The notes: a model not told the origin generated them from the sequence alone. Shown: positions 13,803-23,186, counted from the first letter of the stretch. The stretch is 38,784 bases of DNA from an uncultured Tenacibaculum sp. (GCA_947498055.1 CANMJA010000039.1:1-38784), one strand, 5' to 3'. Made by a program: numbers and translations.

Positions 13803-16625
13803 TTACTGTAACTCCTTCTTCAAAAATTCAGCAGTATAACTAGTTTTATGTTTAGCAACTTTTTCAGGAGTACCAGTAACTAATATTTTACCGCCACCTT
13901 TACCACCTTCCATACCAACATCAATAATATGATCGGCCAATTTTATAACATCTAAATTATGTTCAATAATTAAAACGGTATTTCCTTTGTCCGCTAATTT
14001 ATTTAAAACATCCATTAATACACGAATATCTTCAAAATGAAGTCCAGTAGTAGGTTCATCTAAAATATAAAAAGTATTTCCAGTATCTCTTTTAGAAAGC
14101 TCAGAAGCTAATTTAATTCGCTGTGCTTCCCCACCAGAAAGAGTAGTAGATTGTTGACCTAAGGTAATATAACCTAAACCAACATCTTGTATTGTTTTTA
14201 GCTTCCTGAAAATTTTAGGAATATGTTCAAAAAAATCAACAGATTCATCAATCGTCATTCCTAAAATGTCAGAAATGGATTTTCCTTTGTAACGAATTTC
14301 TAATGTTTCCCTATTAAAACGTTTTCCCTGACAGGTTTCACATTCTACATGAACATCAGGTAAGAAGTTCATCTCAATAACTCGAAGTCCACCACCTTGG
14401 CAAGTCTCACATCTTCCACCTTTCACATTAAAACTAAAACGTCCAGGTTTATAACCACGAATAGCAGCTTCAGGAGTTTTAGCAAATAAACTTCGTATTT
14501 CACCAAAAACACCAGTATAAGTTGCTGGGTTAGATCTTGGAGTTCTACCAATAGGAGATTGATCTATATCAATCACCTTATCTATATGTTCTAAACCCTC
14601 TATCTTTTTATAGGGCATTGGTTCTTTTACACCTCTGTATATGTGCGCATTTAAAATAGGATATAAAGTGCCATTAATTAAAGTAGATTTTCCACTACCA
14701 GAAACCCCACTAACACAAATCATTTTACCCAAAGGAAACTCCACTGTAACATTCTTTAAATTGTTACCACTAGCCCCAAAAAGTTTAATACTATTTCCAT
14801 TCCCTTCACGTCTTTTTTTAGGAACTTCTATTGTTTTTCTTTTCGATAAATAATCTGCAGTAAGAGTGGCATCCTTTTTTAAATCGTCAAAAGAACCTTT
14901 ACTCACAATTTCTCCACCATGAATTCCTGCACCTGGACCAATATCTAAAACATAGTCTGCATTCTTTATCATGTCTTCATCATGCTCTACCACCAAAACG
15001 GAATTCCCAACATCTCTAAGTTTTATGAGTGAATCAATTAATTTTTGATTATCGCGTTGGTGTAAACCAATACTAGGTTCGTCTAAAATATATAAGACAC
15101 CTACCAATTGTGAACCAATTTGAGTGGCTAAACGAATACGTTGCGCTTCTCCGCCAGAAAGAGATTTAGAAGTCCTGTCTAAAGTTAAATAATCTAAACC
15201 TACATCTAATAAAAACTGAATTCTAGTGCGAATCTCTTTTAATATTTCACTGGCAATTTGTAATTGTTTTTCAGAAAACTGTTCTTCTATATTTGAAAAC
15301 CACTTTGCCAATTCACTTACATCTAAATTAGTTAAATCACTAATGTTTTTATCTGTTATTTTGAAGTGTAAAGCTTCTTTTTTTAATCTTTTACCTTCAC
15401 AAACAGAACAAGTAACTTCATCCATAAAGCCTTTAGCCCAACGCTTAATGGAAGAGCTATCCGTATTTTTATACTGACTCTCAATAAAGGAGGTAATTCC
15501 TTCAAAATCTATTTCATAGTTACGAGTTACACCAGCGGTTTTTGACTGAATTTTGAAAGTTTCTTTTCCTCCGTTTAAAATAACTTCTAAAGCTTCTTTT
15601 GGAATCTCATTTATAGCATCGGTTAATTTAAAATTGTAACGCTCAGCAATTGTTTGTAATTGCTTAAAAATCCAACTACTTTTTTGTTCTCCCAAAGGAT
15701 TAATTCCGCCATTTTTTATAGAAATGCTATCATCAGGAATCACCTTTTTAATATTTACTTCATTAGTAATACCTAAACCATTACAGCTGTTACAGGCTCC
15801 TTTTGGAGAGTTAAAAGAAAAGGTATTTGGTTCTGGGTTAGGATAGGCAATTCCAGAGGTAGGACACATCAATTCTCTACTAAAATATCGAGGAATAGTA
15901 TCATCAACATCAATAACCATTAAAATATTATTTCCAGTATACAAAGCTGTTTTAATAGTTTCTTCTAATCGTGAATCAACAGATTCATTTACAATAAGAC
16001 GATCGATAACTACTTCAATATCATGTGTTTTATAGCGATCAAGTTTCATGCCTTTTTCAATTTCACGAATCTCCCCATTAACACGAACACGAACAAAACC
16101 TTGTTTAGAAATTTGTTCGAATAGCTCACGATAATGCCCTTTTCTAGATTTAATTAGAGGGGCTAAAACAGCAATACGTTTATTTGCAAAATCCTTTAGA
16201 ATTAATTCTTTTATTTGTTCATCAGGATAACTAACCATTTTTTCTCCTGTATTGTATGAATAAGCATCTGCAGCTCTAGCAAATAAAAGACGTAAAAAAT
16301 CGTAAATTTCTGTTATGGTACCTACTGTAGAACGCGGACTTTTATTGGTTGTCTTTTGTTCTATAGAAATAACAGGAGACAATCCATCAATTTTATCAAC
16401 ATCAGGCCTTTCTAATCCACCTAAAAATTGTCGCGCATAAGCAGAAAAAGTTTCAATATATCTTCGTTGTCCTTCTGCATAAATGGTATCAAATGCTAAA
16501 GAAGATTTACCACTACCACTTAGACCAGTAATAACAACTAATTTTTCACGAGGAATTTTTATATCGATATTTTTTAAGTTATGAGCTCTAGCTCCATAAA
16601 CTTCAATAAATTCTTGTTCTTTCAA
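13803..16625 (-). CDS. uvrA: UvrABC excinuclease ATPase subunit A
   Basis: UvrA finds DNA lesions as a dimer and loads UvrB in nucleotide excision repair. Two ABC modules are complete: Walker A GLSGSGKSSLAFDT near the start and GVSGSGKSTLINGT in the middle, signatures SLSGGEAQRIRLA and TLSGGEAQRIKLA, Walker B ILDEPSIGLH and ILDEPTTGLH. Zinc-binding pairs CNSCNG, CSVCEG, CETCQGGG and CETCQGKR are present. I place the start at the TTG at 16625 (940 residues, beginning KEQEFIEVYGARAHNLKN), because the next upstream TTG at 16649 lies inside the likely -7 box. A damaged copy of its 3' end lies ~750 bp downstream. Confidence 0.95.
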   Translation of the reverse strand: MKEQEFIEVYGARAHNLKNIDIKIPREKLVVITGLSGSGKSSLAFDTIYAEGQRRYIETFSAYARQFLGGLERPDVDKIDGLSPVISIEQKTTNKSPRSTVGTITEIYDFLRLLFARAADAYSYNTGEKMVSYPDEQIKELILKDFANKRIAVLAPLIKSRKGHYRELFEQISKQGFVRVRVNGEIREIEKGMKLDRYKTHDIEVVIDRLIVNESVDSRLEETIKTALYTGNNILMVIDVDDTIPRYFSRELMCPTSGIAYPNPEPNTFSFNSPKGACNSCNGLGITNEVNIKKVIPDDSISIKNGGINPLGEQKSSWIFKQLQTIAERYNFKLTDAINEIPKEALEVILNGGKETFKIQSKTAGVTRNYEIDFEGITSFIESQYKNTDSSSIKRWAKGFMDEVTCSVCEGKRLKKEALHFKITDKNISDLTNLDVSELAKWFSNIEEQFSEKQLQIASEILKEIRTRIQFLLDVGLDYLTLDRTSKSLSGGEAQRIRLATQIGSQLVGVLYILDEPSIGLHQRDNQKLIDSLIKLRDVGNSVLVVEHDEDMIKNADYVLDIGPGAGIHGGEIVSKGSFDDLKKDATLTADYLSKRKTIEVPKKRREGNGNSIKLFGASGNNLKNVTVEFPLGKMICVSGVSGSGKSTLINGTLYPILNAHIYRGVKEPMPYKKIEGLEHIDKVIDIDQSPIGRTPRSNPATYTGVFGEIRSLFAKTPEAAIRGYKPGRFSFNVKGGRCETCQGGGLRVIEMNFLPDVHVECETCQGKRFNRETLEIRYKGKSISDILGMTIDESVDFFEHIPKIFRKLKTIQDVGLGYITLGQQSTTLSGGEAQRIKLASELSKRDTGNTFYILDEPTTGLHFEDIRVLMDVLNKLADKGNTVLIIEHNLDVIKLADHIIDVGMEGGKGGGKILVTGTPEKVAKHKTSYTAEFLKKELQ

Positions 16626-16646
16626 AGTAAAAATTTTGACAAACCA

Positions 16647-16654
16647 CAAATTTA
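16647..16654 (-). promoter_or_regulatory. Promoter -7 box of uvrA
   Basis: Minus strand TAAATTTG fits TAnnTTTG. Transcription would start near 16641, leaving a ~16-nt leader before the TTG at 16625 and ruling out a start at 16649. Confidence 0.5.
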
Positions 16655-16682
16655 GGAAATAGAAAATGATTTTTTGAAGATG

Positions 16683-16712
16683 TTGATAACAATTAAATTA
16701 AGCAGTATCTTG
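16683..16712 (+). promoter_or_regulatory. Promoter of the PspC-domain gene
   Basis: TTG at 16683 and TATCTTG at 16706, 20 nt apart, resemble the flavobacterial -33/-7 pair. The ATG is 17 nt after the box. Confidence 0.45.
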
Positions 16713-16728
16713 CACAAAAAATAATGAA

Positions 16729-16956
16729 ATGCCTTTTATAAATCCGATACGTCATTTTTTTGAAAGAAATGGTTTTGATGTTTCTTCTCGTTTAGCAGAT
16801 AGATTAGGAATGAGAACCGTAAATGTACGTTTGTTTTTTATCTATATATCTTTTGTAACAATAGGTTTGTCGTTTGGAATGTATTTAACAATGGCGTTTT
16901 TACTTCGATTAAAAGATATGATTTATACAAAACGTACTTCTGTCTTTGATTTATAA
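16729..16956 (+). CDS. PspC domain-containing membrane protein
   Basis: A 75-residue protein made almost only of a PspC domain: FERNGFDVSSRLADRLGMRTVNVRL followed by one long hydrophobic helix (~34-59) in a pattern typical of the family. PspC proteins sit in the inner membrane and act in envelope-stress responses in enterobacteria; the role of single-domain members in Bacteroidota is unclear. It is divergent from uvrA and 9 nt ahead of the RmlD-like gene, so the two are probably co-transcribed. Confidence 0.75.
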   Translation: MPFINPIRHFFERNGFDVSSRLADRLGMRTVNVRLFFIYISFVTIGLSFGMYLTMAFLLRLKDMIYTKRTSVFDL

Positions 16957-16965
16957 TGTAAGAAA

Positions 16966-17865
16966 ATGAAAAAAATAGTAATTACAGGAAGCAATGGACT
17001 TCTTGGGCAGTCTTTGTTAGATTTGTTTTTGTCAGAAAAAGAATATGAAATTATTGCATTATCTAGATCTGAAAATAGATATCCAGTTAAAGAGGGTTAT
17101 CCATTTTATTCTATAGAATTAACAGATAAAGTAACATTAAATAATTTATTAGAAGAGCTAAATCCTGACTTTATAATTAACACAGCGGCAATGACGCAAG
17201 TAGATGTTTGTGAAGACGAAAAAGAAGCTTGCGATACTATTAATGTAAAATTAGTAGAAAATTTAGTAGCATTTTCAAAAAAAATAAATTGTCACTTAAT
17301 TCATATTTCTACCGATTTTATTTTTGATGGAAAGCAAGGATACTATAAAGAAACAGACGCGCCAAATCCATTAAGTTATTACGGATTGTCAAAATTAAAA
17401 GCAGAACAAGTACTGGTGAGTTCAACAATTGAGTATACCATTTTAAGAACTATTTTGGTATATGGTAAGGTGCATGATATGAGTAGAAATAATATTGTGC
17501 TTTGGGTACGACAAATGCTTACAGAAGGAAAAGAAATTACCATTGTGAACGATCAATATAGAATGCCAACGTATGTAAATGAATTGGCTTTGGCTTGTAA
17601 ATTAGCTATAGATAAAAAGGTAACTGGTGTTTTTAATGTATCCTCTAATCAATTGTTAAGTATTTATGAAATAGCTAAACAAATTGCAGAGGTATTTAAT
17701 TTAAATGCAGCATTAATAAAACCAATTTCTTCCGAAATATTAAATCAGAGAGCTAAAAGACCAGCTAAAACTGGTTTCGACTTAACAAAGACTACGAATA
17801 TATTAGGTTTACAAACATGTTCTTTTAAAGAAGATTTACAAAAATTTAAAGAAAAACTAACCTAA
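16966..17865 (+). CDS. RmlD-like SDR family sugar-nucleotide reductase
   Basis: A 299-residue extended short-chain dehydrogenase. The NAD(P) motif GSNGLLGQ is at 8-15, STDFIFDG at 115-122, and the catalytic YGLSK (Tyr139, Lys143) follows. These features match dTDP-4-dehydrorhamnose reductase-type proteins. No other rhamnose-pathway genes (rmlA, B, C) are near, so dTDP-rhamnose synthesis is not supported by context and another substrate is possible. Confidence 0.8.
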   Translation: MKKIVITGSNGLLGQSLLDLFLSEKEYEIIALSRSENRYPVKEGYPFYSIELTDKVTLNNLLEELNPDFIINTAAMTQVDVCEDEKEACDTINVKLVENLVAFSKKINCHLIHISTDFIFDGKQGYYKETDAPNPLSYYGLSKLKAEQVLVSSTIEYTILRTILVYGKVHDMSRNNIVLWVRQMLTEGKEITIVNDQYRMPTYVNELALACKLAIDKKVTGVFNVSSNQLLSIYEIAKQIAEVFNLNAALIKPISSEILNQRAKRPAKTGFDLTKTTNILGLQTCSFKEDLQKFKEKLT

Positions 17866-17950
17866 AATTTAGTTTTAACGATAAAAAGTTGTTAGAAGAA
17901 CAGTTTTTTAAGATATTGCGGACTACAAAATCAACAAAACTATTTATAAA

Positions 17951-19564
17951 ATGAATAAAAAACTATCTACGTTGCTATTTATGATAGCACCGATGTTAAT
18001 CTTTGCTCAAGAGAAAGGGTTAGATCAAAAAATTGATGAGGCATTTCAGCCTGTTTCTAAATTTTTTAATGATGTAATCTTTTTCTTAGTTTATGATGGA
18101 GATACAGTAAAAATACCTTTTGTACTATTATTACTTGTTGCAAGTGCTGCTTTTTTTACTATTTATTTTGGTTTTCCAAATATACGCCACTTTTTTACAG
18201 CAATTAATGTGGTAAGAGGTAAGTACGATGATGTTGATAAAGCCGTAGTAGAAGAAGCTTATGGAGATTCAACTCCTGGAGGAGATTCTATCGAAACTAT
18301 ACGCGATGAGAGTAGTGAAGGTGAAGTTACACATTTTCAAGCTTTGGCAACAGCTGTATCGGGAACAGTAGGTAATGGTAATATTGCAGGGGTGGCTTTG
18401 GCTATCGCATTAGGTGGTCCTGGAGCTACGTTTTGGATGATTATTTGTGGATTGTTAGGAATGTCTACGAAATTTGTAGAATGTACATTAGGAGTTCAGT
18501 ATCGTGATGTAGATGATGAAGGAACAGTTTATGGAGGACCTATGTATTATTTATCAAAAGGACTTAAGGAAAGAGGTTTTGAGGTACTTGGGAAAATAGC
18601 AGCAGTGTTTTTTGCCATTTTTTGTATTGGAGGATCTTTTGGTGGAGGTAATGCCGCACAGTCTAACCAAGCAACAGTAGTTATAAAAAAATTAATGGGA
18701 ATCGAGAATAGTACAAGTGCAGGAGCATTAATAGGTCTTGTATTAGCTATTGTTGTAGGGGTTATAATTATTGGAGGAATAAAAAGAATAGCTACAGTAA
18801 CTGAAAAAGTAGTTCCTTTTATGGCTTTGATTTATTTATTAGCATGTATATATATATTAGGAGCTAATTTTACCTTAGTAGATGATGCAATATCTTTAAT
18901 TATTTCAGAAGCATTTAATCCTAAAGCGATAGGAGTTGGTGGAGTTATAGGTGTACTTTTAGTAGGTTTTAAAAGAGCTGCGTTTTCTAATGAAGCTGGT
19001 GCTGGTTCTGCTTCAATTGCGCATTCAGCAGTAAAAACTAAGTATTCTGCTTCTGAAGGGTTAGTAGCTTTATTAGAGCCTTTTATTGATACGGTAGTTA
19101 TTTGTACAATGACAGCTTTAGTTATTGTTATTTTTAATTTTGGAGGAGCTTTTGAATATGGAGGTGATGGAACTGGTGGAGTTATGATCGATGGATTAAG
19201 AGTAGAAGGAGCAGGTATAACAGCTTCAGCTTTTGCAAAATATATTCCATTTTCTGATTGGTTCTTAACTATAGCTGTAGTTTTATTTGCAGTTTCAACA
19301 ATGATTTCTTGGTCTTATTATGGATTGCAATCTTGGAAATTCTTATTTGGGAGAGGGAAAAAAGCAGATTTAACATATAAAATATTATTTTTAACCTTTG
19401 TAGTTATTGGGGCGGCTGCAAGTATGAATTCAATTTGGGCATTTTCAGATGCCATGATATTTGCAATGGTATTTCCAAACATGGTAGGTCTTTATTTCTT
19501 AATGCCTGTAGTTAAAAAGCAACTAAAAAGATATTTAGATGCTATTAGAGGAATAGAAGCATAA
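17951..19564 (+). CDS. Alanine/glycine:cation symporter (AGCS family)
   Basis: A 537-residue multi-spanning inner-membrane protein of the sodium/alanine symporter family. Family blocks are clear: ATAVSGTVGNGNIAGVALAI (~128-147), GGPGATFWMI, GGSFGGGNAAQSNQ and the GFKRAAFSNEAGAGSASIAH segment. It would import alanine or glycine with Na+. The N-terminus carries an extra ~70 residues starting with a signal-like hydrophobic stretch ending IFAQ, common in flavobacterial members as I recall. It starts 85 nt after the RmlD-like gene and is 11 nt ahead of the HhH gene. Confidence 0.9.
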   Translation: MNKKLSTLLFMIAPMLIFAQEKGLDQKIDEAFQPVSKFFNDVIFFLVYDGDTVKIPFVLLLLVASAAFFTIYFGFPNIRHFFTAINVVRGKYDDVDKAVVEEAYGDSTPGGDSIETIRDESSEGEVTHFQALATAVSGTVGNGNIAGVALAIALGGPGATFWMIICGLLGMSTKFVECTLGVQYRDVDDEGTVYGGPMYYLSKGLKERGFEVLGKIAAVFFAIFCIGGSFGGGNAAQSNQATVVIKKLMGIENSTSAGALIGLVLAIVVGVIIIGGIKRIATVTEKVVPFMALIYLLACIYILGANFTLVDDAISLIISEAFNPKAIGVGGVIGVLLVGFKRAAFSNEAGAGSASIAHSAVKTKYSASEGLVALLEPFIDTVVICTMTALVIVIFNFGGAFEYGGDGTGGVMIDGLRVEGAGITASAFAKYIPFSDWFLTIAVVLFAVSTMISWSYYGLQSWKFLFGRGKKADLTYKILFLTFVVIGAAASMNSIWAFSDAMIFAMVFPNMVGLYFLMPVVKKQLKRYLDAIRGIEA

Positions 19565-19575
19565 TTAAAATATTT

Positions 19576-20454
19576 ATGAAAAATTTAAAATCCCATTTCT
19601 GGTACACAAAAAGCCAACGAAATGGGATTTTATTTTTGTTACTCTGTATAATTACTTTTCAAACAATATACTTTTTTGTTAATTTTTCTGAGCAAAATGA
19701 AATAGAAAAAACTTCTGAATTATTAGCATTTGAAGCAGAAATAGATAGTCTTAAAAAAAGAAAAGTAGAAAAAAGAAAACCGAAATTATATCCTTTTAAC
19801 CCTAATTTTATTTCAGATTTTAAAGGATATCAATTAGGGATGTCTACCAAAGAAATAGATAAATTACAAGCTTTTAGAAGCCAGGAGAAATTTGTAAACA
19901 CCATAAAACAATTTCAACAAGTAACAGGTGTATCAGATAGTTTATTAAATCAAATAGCTCCTTTTTTTAAATTTCCTGATTGGGTAACAAAAAAACAAAA
20001 TTTAAAAGCTGTAAAAAAGGTAGTTAAAAAATCAGAAAAGGAGAAAATACTAACTACAGACGATATTAATTTAGCAACTTTTAAAGATTTTGTAGGTATA
20101 AAAGGAATAAATGCGAAGCTTTCTAATACTATTATTAAGTATCGATCTAAATTAAAAGGATTTTCTTACGATTATCAATTAAATGAAGTTTGGGGAATAA
20201 ATGAAAATATAACAAAACAACTTTTTAAAGTTTTAAGAATAAAGCAGAAGCCTAAAATTGTTAAAACGAATCTTAATATAGCTAGTTTTAAGGAGGTACT
20301 TAAAAATCCTTACATCGATTATGAGCTATGCAAAAAGATTTTTAATTACAGAGATGAGGTTGCAGAATTACAAGATATCTCAGAATTAAGAAATATTAAA
20401 GATTTTCCCGAAAATAAATACGATAGAATAGTCTTATATTTGAAAGCAGAATAA
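19576..20454 (+). CDS. Helix-hairpin-helix (ComEA-type) domain protein
   Basis: The 292-residue protein has an N-terminal membrane helix (~17-35), a basic linker and repeated HhH-like units: INLATFKDFVGIKGINAKLS (~166-185) and a second, weaker pair LNIASFKEVLKNPYIDYELC (~242-261). In ComEA such domains bind DNA outside the cytoplasmic membrane, but flavobacterial homologues of this layout are uncharacterised and no competence genes are nearby. It follows the AGCS gene by 11 nt and is likely in the same transcript. Confidence 0.75.
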   Translation: MKNLKSHFWYTKSQRNGILFLLLCIITFQTIYFFVNFSEQNEIEKTSELLAFEAEIDSLKKRKVEKRKPKLYPFNPNFISDFKGYQLGMSTKEIDKLQAFRSQEKFVNTIKQFQQVTGVSDSLLNQIAPFFKFPDWVTKKQNLKAVKKVVKKSEKEKILTTDDINLATFKDFVGIKGINAKLSNTIIKYRSKLKGFSYDYQLNEVWGINENITKQLFKVLRIKQKPKIVKTNLNIASFKEVLKNPYIDYELCKKIFNYRDEVAELQDISELRNIKDFPENKYDRIVLYLKAE

Positions 20455-20486
20455 ACAAACAACCAATTTTAAAATTTATTAACAGT

Positions 20487-21644
20487 ATGTATTTTACTGA
20501 AGAACACGAATCATTTCGTAAAAGCTTTAGAGAGTTTTTACAGAAAGAAGTAGTACCTCATATAGAAAAATGGGAAGAAACAGGAACGATAGAACGTTTT
20601 ATTTGGGAGAAGTTTGGGGAAATGGGATATTTCGGTTTAAACCAACCAGAAGAATATGGAGGTTTAAATCTTGATTTATTTTACACCGTTATTTTCTTAG
20701 AAGAATTGCAAAGGATAAATTCAGGTGGTTTTGCAGCGGCTATGTGGGCACATGCTTATTTAGCAATGACGCATTTAAACAAAGAAGGAGATCATCGTAT
20801 AAAAACAGAATATCTAACTCCGAGTATCGATGGAAAAATGATAGGCTGTTTATGTATTACCGAACCATTTGGAGGTAGTGATGTTGCCGGGATGAGAACA
20901 ACAGCAGTTAAAAAAGGAGATACATATGTGTTAAATGGATCAAAAACATTTATAACTAATGGTGTATATTCAGATTATTTAATAGTAGCTGCTAAAACAA
21001 ATCCAGAAGATAAGCATAAAGGAATGAGTATTTTTTTGGTAGATAGAGATACAAAAGGAGTTTCGTCAACGAAATTAAATAAATTAGGTTGGAGAGCTTC
21101 TGATACTGGAGAGATAGCATTCGATAATGTAGTGATACCAAAAGAGAATTTAATGGGGGAAGAAGGAAAAGGATTTCCTTATATCATGCAGCATTTCGCT
21201 TTAGAAAGATTAATTATGGGTGTAAATGCACATGCTCGAGCAGAGTATGCTGTAGAGTATGCGCTAGAATACATGAATGAAAGAGAAGCTTTTGGAAAAA
21301 AGATTAATAAATTTCAAGCATTAAGACATAGCGTAGCTGAAATGGCTTCAAAAGTAGACATGTGTAAAGAATATAACTACTCCATTACTAAAAGATTGAA
21401 TGACGGAAAATATGTAGTAAAAGAGGCCAGTATGAGTAAGTTGTTATCTACCAAAATAGCAGATGAAGTAATTTATGATGCTTTACAGTTATTAGGAGGT
21501 TATGGGTATATGGAAGATTATCCTTTAGCTAGAATGTTTAGAGATAGTCGTTTGGGACCAATAGGAGGAGGAACTTCAGAAATTTTAAAAGAAATCATTG
21601 CCAAGATGATTATTGATAAAAAAGAATACAAACCAGCAACATAA
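20487..21644 (+). CDS. Acyl-CoA dehydrogenase
   Basis: A 385-residue FAD enzyme that introduces the alpha-beta double bond of acyl-CoA in fatty-acid or related acyl oxidation. Family marks are CITEPFGGSDVAGM (~129-142), NGSKTFITNG (~153-162), RLGWRASDTGEI-like and QLLGGYGYMEDYP (~346-358). The C-terminal GPIGGGTSEI lacks the Glu that short/medium-chain enzymes carry in YEGT; in long-chain and isovaleryl types the base is on another helix, here plausibly the Glu of FALERLIMG. Chain length specificity is not known. Confidence 0.9.
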   Translation: MYFTEEHESFRKSFREFLQKEVVPHIEKWEETGTIERFIWEKFGEMGYFGLNQPEEYGGLNLDLFYTVIFLEELQRINSGGFAAAMWAHAYLAMTHLNKEGDHRIKTEYLTPSIDGKMIGCLCITEPFGGSDVAGMRTTAVKKGDTYVLNGSKTFITNGVYSDYLIVAAKTNPEDKHKGMSIFLVDRDTKGVSSTKLNKLGWRASDTGEIAFDNVVIPKENLMGEEGKGFPYIMQHFALERLIMGVNAHARAEYAVEYALEYMNEREAFGKKINKFQALRHSVAEMASKVDMCKEYNYSITKRLNDGKYVVKEASMSKLLSTKIADEVIYDALQLLGGYGYMEDYPLARMFRDSRLGPIGGGTSEILKEIIAKMIIDKKEYKPAT

Positions 21645-21678
21645 TATCTATATTTTAATATTAATTAAACAACTTATT

Positions 21679-21717
21679 AACACGAAATCGATTTCGAAAC
21701 GATAACGATTTCGTGTT
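21679..21717. promoter_or_regulatory. Palindromic site before the amylase gene
   Basis: AACACGAAATCG and CGATTTCGTGTT form a 12-bp stem, and CGAAATCGATTTCG (21683-21696) is itself a perfect 14-bp palindrome with a central CG. No T-run follows, so it is a weaker terminator than others here; a LacI-type operator controlling the amylase gene 46 nt downstream is an alternative. Confidence 0.45.
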
Positions 21718-21762
21718 CTTGTTTGATGTGTTTAAATTGCTCTAAACACAAACCAAATAAAC

Positions 21763-23148
21763 ATGAAAAATGTACATAGACTATTATTAGTTGCCCTATT
21801 TATTAATATCTCATGCTCCAATGAAGATATAGTTGAAAATGATGTAAAACTAGCAAAAAATAAGATTGCAAATAACAATAATTTAGCTTCAAGGCAAGGC
21901 CTTAAAACTATAGGAACTGGAGTTATGATGCAAGCATTCTATTGGGATGTTCCCGCAGGTGGTACTTGGTGGCAAACAATAGAAGATAAAGTAGACGACT
22001 GGAGTCAGGTAGGTGTAGATGCAATATGGTTACCGCCAGTTTCTAAAGCTCAAAACGGAGCTTTTTCTATGGGTTATGATCCTTTTGATTACTATGATTT
22101 TGGTCAATATGATCAAATGGGTAGTATAGAAACACGTTTCGGTTCTAAATCAGAATTAGAATCGCTTATTTCTAGAGCACATCGCTATAAGTTAAGCGTG
22201 ATAGCAGATATCGTAATAAACCATAACAGTGGAGGAGATAAAGAATCTAATGAATTTGCAGGTAAAAGTACCTATACAGATTTTAATCCACTTTCTGGTA
22301 AATTTAATAGAACAAAGTATGATTTTCACCCTAATGATAAATATAATTCAGATAGTGGTTTTTTTGGAGGCTTTCCAGATTTAAGTCATAAAAAACCTTA
22401 TGTTCAAGATTGGTTATGGAAAAAATCTAATTCTGTAGCTAAATACTATAAGAATACAATGAAGTTTGATGGTTGGAGATTCGATTATGTAAAAGGATTT
22501 GAACCGTGGGTTGCAAGGCAATTTAATCAGGCTGTTGGAGGTTTTGGAGTTGGAGAATATTGGGATGGTAATGTGGATGCCTTAAAATGGTGGACTGATA
22601 AAGCAGAGATGTCTGCGTTTGACTTTGCATGTTATTATAAAATGAGAGATGCATTTATGGGGAATAATTTAAATGCTTTAAGTGGTGATATGTTATGGAA
22701 AAGAAATTCAACTAAAGCAGTAACTTTTGTCACTAACCATGATACCGATGAAATTATTGATAATAAAATACTAGCATATGCTTATATTTTAACACATGAA
22801 GGATATCCAGCAATTTTTTATCGTGATTATGAACACTGGTTAAGTAAAAGTAAAATGAATAATTTAATTTGGATTCATAATAATCTTGCTGGAGGTAGTA
22901 CCACAAATCTTTGGACAGATAATGATGAATACATTGCTAAAAGAAATGGAGGCAACGGAAAAAAAGGGTTAATAGTCTATATTAATAATTCTAATTCATG
23001 GAAGGAAAGATGGGTTGAAACTAATTGGTCTAGTAAAAGAATAAAGGATTACACAGGGAATTCTTCATGGCAACCAATAACACAATCAGGAAAATGGGTG
23101 AAAATTCAAGCACCACCAAAAGGTTATACAGTTTGGTCTACTAAATAA
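21763..23148 (+). CDS. Lipoprotein alpha-amylase, GH13_7-like (archaeal type)
   Basis: A 461-residue alpha-amylase hydrolysing internal alpha-1,4 bonds of starch-like glucans. The N-terminus is a lipoprotein signal with Cys18 in NISC followed by SNED, so it is membrane-anchored. The four GH13 regions are DIVINH (149-154), GWRFDYVKG with nucleophile Asp241, GVGEYWD with acid/base Glu265, and FVTNHDTD with Asp327. Long stretches (MMQAFYWDVP, GYDPFDYYDFGQY, YILTHEGYPAIFYRDYE, NLIWIHNNLAGGST) recall the Pyrococcus/Thermococcus amylases of subfamily GH13_7 from memory. It stands alone, not in a susCD-type locus. A palindromic site lies upstream; no clear terminator follows. Confidence 0.9.
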   Translation: MKNVHRLLLVALFINISCSNEDIVENDVKLAKNKIANNNNLASRQGLKTIGTGVMMQAFYWDVPAGGTWWQTIEDKVDDWSQVGVDAIWLPPVSKAQNGAFSMGYDPFDYYDFGQYDQMGSIETRFGSKSELESLISRAHRYKLSVIADIVINHNSGGDKESNEFAGKSTYTDFNPLSGKFNRTKYDFHPNDKYNSDSGFFGGFPDLSHKKPYVQDWLWKKSNSVAKYYKNTMKFDGWRFDYVKGFEPWVARQFNQAVGGFGVGEYWDGNVDALKWWTDKAEMSAFDFACYYKMRDAFMGNNLNALSGDMLWKRNSTKAVTFVTNHDTDEIIDNKILAYAYILTHEGYPAIFYRDYEHWLSKSKMNNLIWIHNNLAGGSTTNLWTDNDEYIAKRNGGNGKKGLIVYINNSNSWKERWVETNWSSKRIKDYTGNSSWQPITQSGKWVKIQAPPKGYTVWSTK

Positions 23149-23186
23149 ATCTTTCTAAATAAAATTTTTTATCCAACAGAAATGTG

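Larger units (their letters stand above)
13322..14240 (-). repeat. Tandem duplicate unit 2 (peptide 3 + uvrA 3' end)
   Basis: Same order of parts as unit 1 at 12203-13061, but here the uvrA end is part of the intact gene. Conserved blocks run through the peptide leader, 5' leader RNA, spacer, terminator core and uvrA end; the peptide cores do not match. Confidence 0.75.
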
